DNA of 64,000 nucleotides, taken from assembly GCA_017562135.1 (NCBI GenBank), contig QEYB01001436.1, positions 372,001 to 436,000 of the forward strand, given 5' to 3'. The first letter of the stretch is position 1, and every line of letters starts with the position of its first letter. Shown piece after piece: positions 32,001-42,657 of the stretch. The notes under the pieces were generated by a model. That model worked only from the letters and a program-made list of their open reading frames with translations, was not told where the DNA came from and ran no database searches. A program made the position numbers and the translations under genes. The stretch comes from Dipylidium caninum. Lineage: Eukaryota > Platyhelminthes > Cestoda > Cyclophyllidea > Dipylidiidae.

Positions 32001-34808
32001 GTAATGGTGGTCCATTAACTCCTGTCGAGAATCCAAGACTCTCAAGCATGACAAATGAAGTGCTTACTCGAAGATGACTTTAAATCTCGAGTCACTTACG
32101 TCTTTTGGGAGGTGTTGAGTACCAGCCAGTAGATAATTTGAATGAGGTAGTGGATGAACAGGTAGACGAGTAAGTCCAGCCACACCAGTTTATAGAGGCT
32201 TCCTTTCCATCTGAGTGGAAGACAAGAAGGCAAAACGAGGCGCCGTTTAATTGGCAATAATTCGTGCAGCCTCTCTTCACTTCGCCCTACTGCTGCGGAG
32301 GGAATAGGGCCGGTTCAAAGAACGGCGAGAGGCGCGTTGGCAAGTCTTTCTGCTGTGTGCCTTTCGTCGCATCTCCAAATGCACTTATCGTCTACTCTTA
32401 CTTGGAACCCGTCGTCTTAATACCGCGGCAAAACGCTCAGTCCGCTACTCCTGCATCTTAAGGCGTCCCTTTTCAATTCGGCGTTGACTGCAGCCCACCA
32501 GTGGGCGACTGATGGATTCCCGCAAGTCTGGAATATGCAATTAATCGGGTGGACAATAAAGACCCGGACAAATTTAAGGAACTGTTGACTCTACTTTGAT
32601 CCAACGGTTTCACGGGGTACAGGACCAAATGCCCCGAACAAACTTGATGTCTGCGGATGCCAGACGAAAGTCGACGGTAAACTTTCTGTTGACAAACAAA
32701 CGCAATTGAAAGACGGCTAACGGTGGAGAGAATTGGAACCTAGTGCACATGGAGAGTGATATGGCGCGAGAATCTTCTCGGCTGTGGAAGTCACTTTCAC
32801 AACACACAGAAAACAGCGAAATTCCCCTTACTTCAAGTAGGACCCGGCGTATGGAAGAATAAACTTCTCGAGCACGACGGTAAGTAAATTTCTTCCTGAG
32901 TCGACCACGCGGCCTTCAATGTGATTCACTTTAGTTCTGCTGACCTTGGTTCTTCGAGACGGTGACATTGTATTGGGGAGGTGACTGGGACCTAATTCCA
33001 CTCGCGCCATAAAATTTCCACCAACTTAATCTTGCTCCGCCCAACGTCCTACTGATTACATTTAAGTAACATTTTCGATTCAACTAATGTTTGTGGAATT
33101 CTACAACCCGATCCGATGATTCCCCGCAAAATTCCCGCTTCACAGTCCCAATGGTCACCATGGGAGACGAGGTGGACCCTTCCCACGGCGACTAGAGACC
33201 ACTTTCCACTGTCGGTAGAGAACCACGCGACGGGGCGAGGGAGTCAGAGTCTGTTCCACAATTCGACAAATTCCTTGGTGGCTCCTCTGCCCTCGGAGGG
33301 GACTGCGACAGGGCGCGTTCGTCGTCGTGGCAAAAGCGTGGAGCAGTGAAGGCGCTTCCTTCCTCCCTCTGCCTTCCCGCCCCCCGCCTGTCCCTCCCCC
33401 CTCTCCCCCCGCAAACGCTCATCGCAGCGTGCGGCATGTGGCTCAACTTCCCGCGCTCACACCGAAGTGGAGGCCGCGGCAGCCTCTCTTCCCCGTTCTC
33501 ACGCACTCGAGAACGCGCATTTCACAAGCACTTTATGGTCATCTTCGCGTAAAATGTTTACCAACTCTCCATGTGAAGACGCGCGCCAATTGCTTTGGTG
33601 CCTTGGGAAAGTGTTGTTCATGTGAAGAATCTGTTGAGTTGGGGACCAGCTCCCTTCTTCCCTCGCAAACCTCCGTTTGGGGGCTCAGAATGGGCAGACC
33701 AAAGCGCCCTTCACCTGGCGGCCTCCGGGGGATCCGGCCGAGTTTCGCGTCTCTCCCGGTCGTCCGCGGGGAAGAGAGCGAGGCGAGGCGCCCGCCAACT
33801 TTGTCCACCGCCCCAGGAGAGTCAGTCAAATGAAATGGCGGCCACCACGACCCTCGGGGCCAGAAGCCCCGTCTGATGGGGCTGCTCTGAGGTCGCAAGC
33901 AACTCATCCTCGGCTTCGACGATTGGGATTCGCCTCGATCCCAGCCGCCGCTTCGAGCACGAAGCAGGAGGAGGCGATGCTGCTATGAGACGCTGTCCGA
34001 CGGCCCGTCTCATAGCAGCATCGTCAGAGGGGGATGCGATTGAACCCGTCGGAATACGGACGGTGGAGGGACGAGGAGACGCCGCGAGGTGGCGAGCCAG
34101 GCGGCGCCGGTCACCGAAATCTTGCTTCAACGTGCAGTTAACAGGCGAATTTCAGCGGAAAACGGACCCAAACGCCCTGACAGAGATCTGCGCCTCTGCG
34201 AGGACCCTCCAAATCGAGGTGACGCGCATGTCGCAGCTCCACGCTCTCCATGGCAACCTCAGCGGCGATCCCGCGATGGCACCCGTCGACCCGGCGCGCA
34301 TTGCCCACGGTCTCCTTGCGGTAAAAACCGAATTTCTCATCACATTGACACTTTTCTGGCCTTGTGGGATGCCAGAAGACGTGATGGGTCAACCGCGGCG
34401 TGGACGCGAATGCTATTCCGGCCGCTTTGGCCGCGTCCTGCGTCCGGACGCTTCCTGACCACCGCCACGGCGAGAAAGCCCCGTCCGCTCACCGCGGTGG
34501 AGTGAGGGGTGTTCTCTGTCGTGAGAACGCACATTCCTACAGCCGCCACTTCACTCGTCAACCAGTTTCTCGACGCGGCGACCGCAGGGAGACACTCCGG
34601 TGGCAACTGGTTGTGACAAAAAACTAACACCCCACGCCAGAGACCGGGGGTCTTCCGACCACGGCCAGTGGGGGCGGGAGGAGGCGCACCGAATGCAGTC
34701 ACAGAGCATGTCAGGGTTAGGCGAGGTCAAAGGTTACCTGGCGAGCAGTTTGAGGAAGATGAAGCTCCCACTGCCGTCGGATATGTCGTCGAGGTAGGAA
34801 ATCGACAT
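26100..34808 (-). CDS. Bestrophin A, Ca2+-activated chloride channel
   Basis: Ten exons, all in phase: 34738-34808, 32100-32210, 31825-31978, 30905-31108, 30274-30484, 29493-29695, 28793-28870, 28471-28623, 27800-28050 and 26100-26361 (1698 nt, 565 residues). Pentameric plasma-membrane or organelle anion channel family. Visible marks: WKGSLYKL after the N-terminus; the neck segment VPVSFLLGFFVSGVIGRW, which keeps the two Phe of the human neck (I76 becomes Val); LVYTQ; FLIGWLKV; and the Ca2+ clasp MNPFGEDYEDFET with human Asp301 and Asp304 kept. Between the RF of the second helical region and VQQTFGKIITEAEIRAF (human HLVQAGFMTPAEH) there is an insertion of roughly 100 residues that human BEST1 lacks. 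The last exon is acidic (poly-Glu) and ends DSSDEGFIASK. Exon 9 can alternatively end at a stop inside its donor. Gene B upstream is a tandem paralogue. Confidence 0.9.
28355..28485 (+). promoter_or_regulatory. Cluster of five CCAAT pentamers in bestrophin A
   Basis: CCAAT on the plus strand at 28355, 28382, 28411, 28441 and 28481, about 30 nt apart and all in one orientation. Four are in intron 8 and one is inside exon 8. More CCAAT or ATTGG motifs occur in the other introns. CCAAT binds NF-Y in animals, but a role here is not shown. Confidence 0.3.
33975..34023. repeat. Perfect 17-bp inverted repeat with 15-nt spacer
   Basis: The left arm 33975-33991 and right arm 34007-34023 are exact reverse complements (core gatgctgctatgagac). 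It lies within intron 1 of bestrophin A. Transcribed RNA from either strand could form a hairpin. Confidence 0.75.
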
Positions 34809-35018
34809 GCGTCACGGAGACCGCAGACACCGTAATGATGCTTCTGGCGATTTTGCGTTCAACTGAAGCACCACGCACACAAATACACACACGGCTGAGT
34901 AAGTAGACCTCTAATTTCTCAAGGTCACCGGCACCGACCAATCAGATTGCCGTGCTTGGTGTTAACCAGAATCGTTTGCCATCGCCAGCGTTGAGGAGTG
35001 AATATTTTCTCGGCAAAT

Positions 35019-35058
35019 GCACACAAACACACACACACACACAAACACACACGCACAC
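35019..35058 (+). repeat. CA microsatellite between bestrophin genes
   Basis: Interrupted CA repeat in the spacer between bestrophin A exon 1 and the 3' part of bestrophin B. Confidence 0.9.
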
Positions 35059-35810
35059 TGCAATAAAAGTGGCAATAAGACGCCTCCGTTTGACTTTATC
35101 CCCTTTCACGTATCCAAAATTTTGTCTAGTAAACTGACGCGCAGTCACAAAATGGTGTCTTTCGTTGAAGACGTTCACGTTGACCTGGAATGTGTGGTGT
35201 CGACGAGATCGTATTTGGCCCCCTCGGTTGCTGAAAATGGCCTTGCGCCCACCCCCACGGCCCTCCTCCTCCCCCGACGGCCTTGGGCGGGCCGAGGGAC
35301 AAGGCCAAATCGAGCCGTCGTGCGACACGGAGGAGAGTTTGGACAGGGCGGGGCTTCCCCCCCCCCCCCACCCCCCAGCCCCGCCTGGCGGTGCGGCCTC
35401 CCCCTCTCGAGGTGGAACGGAGGACTTGCGGCGAATCGCCGCGCTTTCACAGGCTCCAACACTCTCCCACGCCTTTGTTTACGAGGTCCCGCTTTCACAC
35501 TGACATGTCTGGCAACCGGAGTAGCAAAAATTTGTCTCGTGAAGGTGGTTCTGAAGGTCGCGGTTTGGCGATGCGGTCCACGCGGTTGCTGTGCCGGCTT
35601 CCAGTCGTCCCGGTGGAAATGCGCGGCCTGCTCAGCAGCAGGACTCGTCATGCGGGCCATGGAAGATGCTGGAGCGAAAGACGCAGAGCTTCCTTCTCTG
35701 CCCTAAAAATGCGGGCCTCACTGTCCTCGTCAGTCAGGCTGCCGCGCCCCGCCCCGCCTCGTCTCGTCTCTTCTCGTCTCGGAGCCCTCGCGAGCCTGCG
35801 CCAGACTGTT

Positions 35811-35970
35811 TCAGTCGCGCCTGGAGCTCCTGACGGCGAGGCGGTGCGGTGCGGGCCTGTTGGAGCCGAACTCGACACCGGCCTCGGTGGTCGGGCTCTG
35901 GCGCCCCGTCCGTCCAAAGACGCCTTCGTCTGCGAGAACATGAGGCCGCTGAAAAATACCACGTCTCTTC
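35811..35970 (-). CDS. Tentative last exon of bestrophin B
   Basis: If bestrophin B exon 9 splices at its AATGA|GTGAGT donor, it needs a next exon that supplies one base to finish the codon. An acceptor GGGAAAAG at 35970/35971 followed by 160 nt to a TGA at 35811 fits the phase. It would give a basic tail of 53 codons including the stop (KRRGIFQRPHVLADEGVF...). It shares no clear similarity with the bestrophin A tail, so this is a weak proposal. The alternative is that the protein ends at the TGA inside the donor. Confidence 0.2.
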
Positions 35971-35986
35971 CTTTTCCCACAAAGGG

Positions 35987-36013
<27 letters not shown>
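35987..36013 (+). repeat. CA microsatellite downstream of bestrophin B exon 9
   Basis: Uninterrupted CA repeat of about 13 units. On the minus strand it lies just upstream of a possible final exon of bestrophin B (35811-35970), where the TG run would follow the branch region of the acceptor. Confidence 0.9.
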
Positions 36014-36019
<6 letters not shown>

Positions 36020-36523
36020 AGCGCAGGAGGTCAGTGCGGGGGTAATTACGGCGGGGCGGGGAGTCGGCGAGGCGGCGTCAACGCTCCGTCCTCCCGTGGA
36101 GTCACACTCTCGTCGGTTTGGCGCTCGAATTCGGCCGGCCCCGCGCTGACAACGTACTGCAAGTCTGACCGACTGCCACCTAGAGGGAGAAACAAGGCGT
36201 GGACGAGTGGCCAAAACTCTCGCCAATCATTCCCCTCGACCCCCTTCCCCCGCCCCCCCGCACCCCCCGCACCCCCGTTCCCCGTCTCCGGGGGGGGAGG
36301 GTTTAGGCGCACAAAAACGGAACTGAAAGGGGAGAAGTGGCGCATCCCGAGAAATACAATCTCAGTGGCTCACCGGGCTCCGCCCTCCGCTTCGTCCACA
36401 GGCCGGAGAGGCAGTCGCAGGGTCGGTGCGCGACGACCAGGTTCGTCAGTCTGCAGGGGAGAGCACGGCGGAATGGCTGGACGGAGCCAAGCGGGCGCGG
36501 TTTACCGTCAACCGGGAACTCAC

Positions 36524-39500
36524 TCATTTGTCTCCGCCGTGTAGTCGGTGTTGGCCAACTCCTCGGCGACACCCTTGACGAAGTCCTTGAGGTTGTCGTC
36601 CTCCACCCCCTTCATGGCCTTCGTCTCGAAGGTGGCCGCCTTCAGGGTCTCCGGGTAGGTCGACTCCTCCATCAGAACGGTCCGGTAGCTCACGTCCAGG
36701 TTGTAATCCAAGATGTCCGAGGTCTCGAAGTCCTCGTCGTCGTCGCCGAAGGGATTCATCACGCACAGCGCCACCTGGACGCGGATTTCACAGCTCCAAT
36801 GTCAACGTTTCCACACCCACACCCACAGACGGCCAGACAGCCAGACAGACAGACGTGGAACCGACCTTGAGCCAGCCCATGAGGAAGAGGAAGTAGAAGA
36901 TGCTGAAGATGGGGACGAAGAAGTCGACCACCGGGTCGCCCGGCACCTTGGGCACCTCGAGGAACTGGGAGGCGAGAAGCTCGCAGCAGAAGTAACTGCA
37001 CACCGCGATGATGACCACCTTGGAGGGGGCAAAGCACACAGATTAGACGCGGCCTGAGACGTGTCTACATCTTTTCGCGCCTTCAACGACCGAAGGTGGC
37101 CGCCGACGCCGCGTCCGGACGTCTCCAGCCTCCCGTCACCGCCGCTGGGACGACGAGGGGTCCGGTCTGGGCCGAGGCGAACTCGGACGGATTCGATTCA
37201 GAAGCGGACATCGCCCAGTTTATTCTTCTCCTTCTTCTCCTTCTTGAACCGTCTTTCGACTTTTGGCTTGTCAGCAAAGCGCATCCTTGGCGAAGGGCGC
37301 GCAGGGCTCGAGCAATTCGAGGCCCGGAAAGCGAAAAGTTGGTGGTAGAAACTCACTTGGGTGTAGACGAGGGGCATCATGATGCTGCTGAAGACCTTCC
37401 AGAGTCTGCAGTTGCGGAGCGGAAATCGCCAATCTCCTGAAATGGAATGAAAGTCGGGTCTGTGTGAGGTCTCCAGCACCTTCTCACCCCGGCGGGACGG
37501 TGGACGGGCCACGCAGCCCCAAGTTGATCCTCCGCTGACTCGCACCCCACGCGGGCGTTTTGTCCGCCCTGCAACAACCTCGACGAAGTCCGCCTTCTAC
37601 TGCAAGTGAAGCTGTTCTCTCGATGGACGCGAGGTCTCCCAGCCTGTCCCGCTTGCGACAACTTCTCTGCCAGGACGTCGGCGGATGGCAGCGTGGATGC
37701 ACGCTCCGCGGTCCCCCGCCGAGGACGCTTCCGCGGTGAGTCTCGAGGCCTGAGGACCTCTCGCCGGCGAACCTGCCTCTTTTTCCTGCTCCACTGAGCC
37801 GCACAACGAAAATCGAGGCTTTGCGCTTAGTGTGGGATCTTCCGTGCCCCTCCCTCCCTCGCCCCTCTCCGCCTCGCCTGGCATCATTTCAGGGATTTTT
37901 TCGAAGAAGCCTCTTCAAGGCAATGCGACGCCTCCTCGACGAGCTCGTGCGACACACATGCGAGAGGTGGCGAGGTAAACAGATCCAAAAATCGGGTGGG
38001 CGCAAAAAGAAGACATCAAAAAAACTGCCTGTGACCTTGAACATGTAGCCAATCATGCGAGGGTCGGGGATGTTGCCGTGGAGACCGGCCTTTTGGACCA
38101 GTCTGACCGCCCACTGGAGGGGCACCCAGTACTCGGGCAGGTAGCGTTGCCGCGTCTGCTTGAAGTAGTACATGGCGATGGCCTCAAAGGCGCGGATCTC
38201 CTGTTCGGTGATGATCTTCCCGAAGGTCTCCTGCACCTCTACAAGACGAGGGAACAAAGGGGGTCGCCGTTAGGGGGCCACCGGGCGGTGGGTCTGGTCT
38301 CCGAGGCCTCAAGAGCGACTTCTGCCCCGGGATGGGCAAGTCGTCGTGAGCGATGGAGCCAGGAGAAAGTCCAGAGAAAAGACAGAAAGTAGGGAAGCCA
38401 CTGAATCTCCCAAGAGCTTCTCCGCAAGTTACATGTGAAGAAATGCCACGAAAAAATTGGTTGAGACGATGTGAGACGCCCAGACTCCATCAGCCGGATG
38501 CCTTACTTTGATCGCGGTTGAACCCCTGCAGCGTGGCCCTGATGCTCCACTCGTCGCCGCCCTCAAAGGGGTTGAACACGTCAACTGCCTCGTCCCTGGC
38601 GAGCGCGGCGCTCAAACAGTCCTCCCCCAGCACCGTCTGACGGTAGAGATTCGCCTGATTGTACATCGACGCCAGACCGCCGTCGAAGGGGGTTCGCGGG
38701 GTGCTGTGCTGATTCCGCCGAAACTACACCCGATAGGAATGAGAAAAGAGAAAGAAGGAGAGGACGGTGATTGCAACCTCTCTGGTTGTGGGGTCATCCG
38801 AAACCAATTCTTGAAGAAAAGAAGGCATGGAAGAGGCCCGAAGGGACGCACGGGGAGTGAACCGTGATCCGCGCCTTTACTTTTCACCTAAAAGGCACTT
38901 TTCTGCCCTTCGCCAGGTCAGTACTCCACGACCCGGGGCCAGACGGTGCGGCGCCTTGCTCCTCGGTTCGCCGTGCCTCAACCAGCGCCTTCGTTTTCGC
39001 CCTCAGGTGGCCTTTTGAAGGCAAGTTCGTTGCTGCCTGGAGTTAATCGCCTTCCTTCAGGTAACTCAGGACAGGCAGGGCGTAGGTCCACCAGTCAGGG
39101 ACCGGTGGAATAAAACACCCACCTGCGAGATGCTCCATGGATGTTGGTCCGCGTGCTTCAACTTCTTGCGTCGTCTGCACCTGCACGCCGGTTTCCAACA
39201 ACACTTCTTGCCATTCTCATCGTCAGCCCCGCTGTCCTCATCCACCTGCTTGAAACGATCAGCAATTTGGTCGCTGATTCGGCGCATCAGGAGGATCCAC
39301 GACAAATTCAAATACCTCATGAGTGAAAGACGAATGTCTCGCGATACTGCTTTGTCGCCGCCGTTCACGTAGGACTAAAAGGTAACAAAAACACGAGTTA
39401 AAATTTGAGCCACCGTGTCACCTCATTCAAATCTCCGTGTGGTTTTTTCCGATCGAATACAAAAATATTTAGTGAAAATTTGTAATCGACCAACAAAATT

Positions 39501-40977
39501 ATACACCGTTCTGATTGGCTTAATCGACGGGGCAACTCTGATTGGTTGAGGCGTTAGAAGGCAATTTTTGCCCCTTGCCTCGGTGAGGAGGGAATTTTCA
39601 AAGAACACCAACTTACCATTGTAGTGTAGGCCACATGGTTCATCCAGGGAATGTACATATACATTTTATACCATCGCCCGATGACACCCGAGACAAAAAA
39701 ACCCAGCAGGAAGGAGACAGGAATGTTGCCTTTCATGCCCTCGCAGAACCGAACGACGTCTTCAAAGACACTACAAAGACAGAGCGTGAGACCTTCAGTA
39801 GGTCAAAAGGAGGGACGAACACCGGGGCTGGGTGCTTCTCCACCTAGTCGCGCATCCTCCTGGTGAGACGAAAGCTGCTTTAAACACGTGACTAGTTTCG
39901 TTGGCTCACCGTTTTTGCGGCTCGGGGAGGACGTAACGGTAGGTCAGACTGATGGCATAGTAGACCAGCAGGTAGAGCATCAAGTCGACCCAGACGAGTT
40001 TGTAGAGGCTCCCTTTCCATCTGAAAAAGACCGTCAATTAAGAGGGAGCCGCAATAGCGGTTTTTGTGCCTGTGTCCAACACTGTCGTGTCTGTCTGCCC
40101 GTCTGCCTCTTGCCAAATGCCCACTCGGCCCGCTTATTAAGGCAGATGACAAGTTTTACGGGGGCTTGGGAGGAAGCAACGTCTCCTCCGAGCACTTTCG
40201 CACGGCGGACAGAGGGGGAGAGTGTGAAGGTTCAAGCCGTTTTGTCCAGATGCTCCTGTCACACATCGGTGAGAGTCATTATTCTTCCACGCTCCACCCA
40301 TCGTCAACGCCGCGTACCGGAGACTGCGGGGTGTCGCATCAACCCATCTCGGATCCAATCAGGACTGGCAGGGGGAGGCAATCACACGAGCATTCCTCCA
40401 TCAACTGAGACATCTCTGTGTCCAACGCCGGGGAGACCGGATGTGAACGCGGCGGTGAGCGCCAAACCGACCAAGCGCGTCTCTCCCTCCGTGAAAACGC
40501 TCGTCTCGCCCCACCGAGGCCATAATTCGCCGAGGAAGCCGGAGGCGGGGGGGGGGGGGCGGGAGCGGGGGGGGGGAGTGGAGGAATTTATCGAGTGGGA
40601 CAACTCCCGGACGCCCTCGGGGCTGAGGCCGGATTCGAGGAGAGGCGCACTTGGCGGCAGGACAAGCCGAGGGCCGTTTTTTATCCTCTCCTGATCTATC
40701 GATCCCAAACACAGCGCTGCGCGGGATCACTCGATTTATTTCATCGATCGCCGATAAATCGAACTGCGGAGCGACCGCCCAGGCGGGAGCACTTGTGGCT
40801 CGTGACGTAGCGCGGCGCGGCATTTAATTAAAAGTTAAGCCAAAACAAAGTTGTGGGTGGGCGGGGCGGGGCCGTGGGGGGCGGGGAGGGGAGGCGGAGG
40901 CGTTACCTTCGCAGAATCTTCATAAAAATGAAGGCTCCACTCCCGTCGGAGATGTCATCCACGTAGGAGATCGGCAT
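36524..40977 (-). CDS. Bestrophin B, Ca2+-activated chloride channel (frame break in exon 7)
   Basis: Tandem paralogue of bestrophin A. Exons: 40907-40977, 39910-40020, 39617-39770, 39123-39374, 38507-38723, 38036-38238, 37357-37436, 36866-37018 and 36524-36774. Six of the nine match A exactly in length (71, 111, 154, 203, 153 and 251 nt). Marks: WKGSLYKL; the neck IPVSFLLGFFVSGVIGRW with human I76, F80 and F84 all kept; MMPLVYTQ; FLMGWLK; and the Ca2+ clasp MNPFGDDDEDFET. The loop insertion is larger than in A and holds CCWKPACRCRRRKK. Exon 7 is 80 nt against 78 in A. It starts EIGDFR as in A but reaches FSSIMMPLVYTQ only after two single-base gains, so the frame is broken unless exon 6 uses a GC donor 7 nt downstream. 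The C-terminal exon beyond 36524 is unresolved; the frame otherwise stops at 36520. Confidence 0.85.
40732..40761. repeat. Short inverted repeat with ATCGAT core in bestrophin B intron 1
   Basis: Arms cgatttat (40732-40739) and ataaatcg (40754-40761) flank catcgatcg. TATCGAT occurs again at about 40697, and similar ATCGAT repeats lie near 15920-15941. A DREF-like element is possible. The function is unknown. Confidence 0.4.
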
Positions 40978-40992
40978 GGTTGAGACTGATGC

Positions 40993-41009
40993 TGTGTGTG
41001 TGTGTGTGT
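40993..41009 (+). repeat. TG microsatellite upstream of bestrophin B start
   Basis: TG repeat about 16 nt upstream of the bestrophin B ATG, so it is likely within the 5' UTR or the promoter. Confidence 0.85.
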
Positions 41010-42657
41010 CTCCTCTGAGCCTATGATGCGTGCATGTGCTGACAAATAATGTGTGGAATGTTGTTACCAGACTCACACGCACGCGCGCGCGCACGCAGCA
41101 CGCACTTACGCGCACGAGGCGCATTCAAATTTTGAGGTCAGCGCTTGAGAAAAGCGTAATGTGCTCTCCCCCCCCTCGTAGGACGTGCTGCCACACTATT
41201 CCCCCCTCCCCCCTCCCCCTCGTGTCACCACACTGCTGCGGTGAAATGCGGTGGAAACTCACGTGCGGAAGAGGAATCGGGCGGTGCGGAGGCAGGTGAA
41301 CTCCCAGTCGGCGTCGGTCTGCTCGAAGAGAGGAACTGTCATTGTCGGAGTGATGTCAACCGCCAAATCGCGACAGTGGCTTTCCCACCCGCTGCATCTC
41401 TCACGTGGCGTCCCGTGTGTGGTCAACGCCGCTCACTCACTCACACACTCGGCGTGGGTGCGTGCGTGTGTGGGTGTGTGCCAATTCACCCGCCGTGTGT
41501 GCCGCTCGCAGTGACTCCTTTGACTGCGCCATTCCAAACGCCTTAACTCGCCTCTCCTTCGCTCTCATTAAGCACAAGCGAGTCCACTTGGCTCCAGACG
41601 CCGGTGTCACCAGCGTGTCAGCACGCCTCCCCCCCCCCGCCCCGAGGCAGACCGACTCAGTCGGACTGCCGGTCTGGGGCCGCCGCCTGGTGCCAACAGG
41701 CGACTTACGCCCCCCCCCCCGCGGACGCCGCCTATCGCCAGATTGGGGATCTCCTCCTCCTGCCCATTCCCCTTCCCTTCCCCCCCCTCGTGGCCTTGTG
41801 GGGGGGGGGAGGGTCTCGGTGGAAGAACCGCGCCGCCCTCTCGTCTGCAGCCTCTTCAGCCTCCGGCCTCACCTCTCCACCAAATCGCGCTGCGTGGATG
41901 ATTTACAAGGCGACTACTCGGTAGACTCGCACACAAAGAGGCTGAAAAAGCCTCGCCTTCAAGGTCGAGAGAGGAGGGATTTGATTGGTTGGAAGGAAAA
42001 GTGCAGAAGATGCGATCAGTTGACGCAAAATTAGTGAGAGGGCGTCTTCGAGTTGACGAGACACCCACGCGGACAGTAGATCAAACAGGAGGCAACCGCC
42101 TTCCTCCACCCGCGCGCAAGGAACTCCTCCTCCGCGGAGTCCAGACGGCCAGAACTCGTCCAAATCCAGCAATACCGCCGTCCGAGCCAGAGCCAGGTGG
42201 ATGGACAGACACATCGGACTCGGTCGGTGACCAAATGCCCGCCGTGGACCACGGGGCGACGTGTCCGCCCTCATCGCGAAGCCATCGAGTGGACAGACGA
42301 GTCGCCGGACTAACGACGCAGATGCCGTGTGTATGGAGGCGGCGAACGAGCGTTGGCAGTGACGTCGTGGAAAACTCCACAAACCCGCTTCGAAGTCCTG
42401 CCCCCCCCCCCCCCCCCGCCAAATAAAACCAGGTAGGACCGAGTAGGTCGGTTCCCCTTGTTAGAAGGCAAATGATACACACATACGCGATGCATACATG
42501 TATGATTGTACGTGTGATTGTGTGTGTGTGTGTCACCAAGCGGGTGCACCATTTGGGGGGGACGAGGGACGAGGGGGGGGGCGACGTGGAAGAGAGTGGG
42601 GGGAGGTATCACAGAGTTTCTTACAGAGAGGGCGAGGTCGAGGCCGAGGGCGGACGC
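41010..42657. other. Spacer between bestrophin B and GBF1
   Basis: It contains the expected promoter of bestrophin B and the 3' end of GBF1. There are several C/G homopolymers (about 41625, 41710, 41800 and 42401) and CA/TG runs. Overlapping open frames occur on both strands with no recognised domain. Confidence 0.45.
42401..42417 (+). repeat. Poly-C tract
   Basis: Seventeen consecutive C on the plus strand, downstream of GBF1. Confidence 0.9.

Noticed and set aside
32828..33010. Exon-like minus-strand frame ending KFILPYAGSYLK in bestrophin A intron 1
   Set aside because: Its entry phase does not fit between exons 1 and 2, which join directly into the conserved WKGSLYKL.
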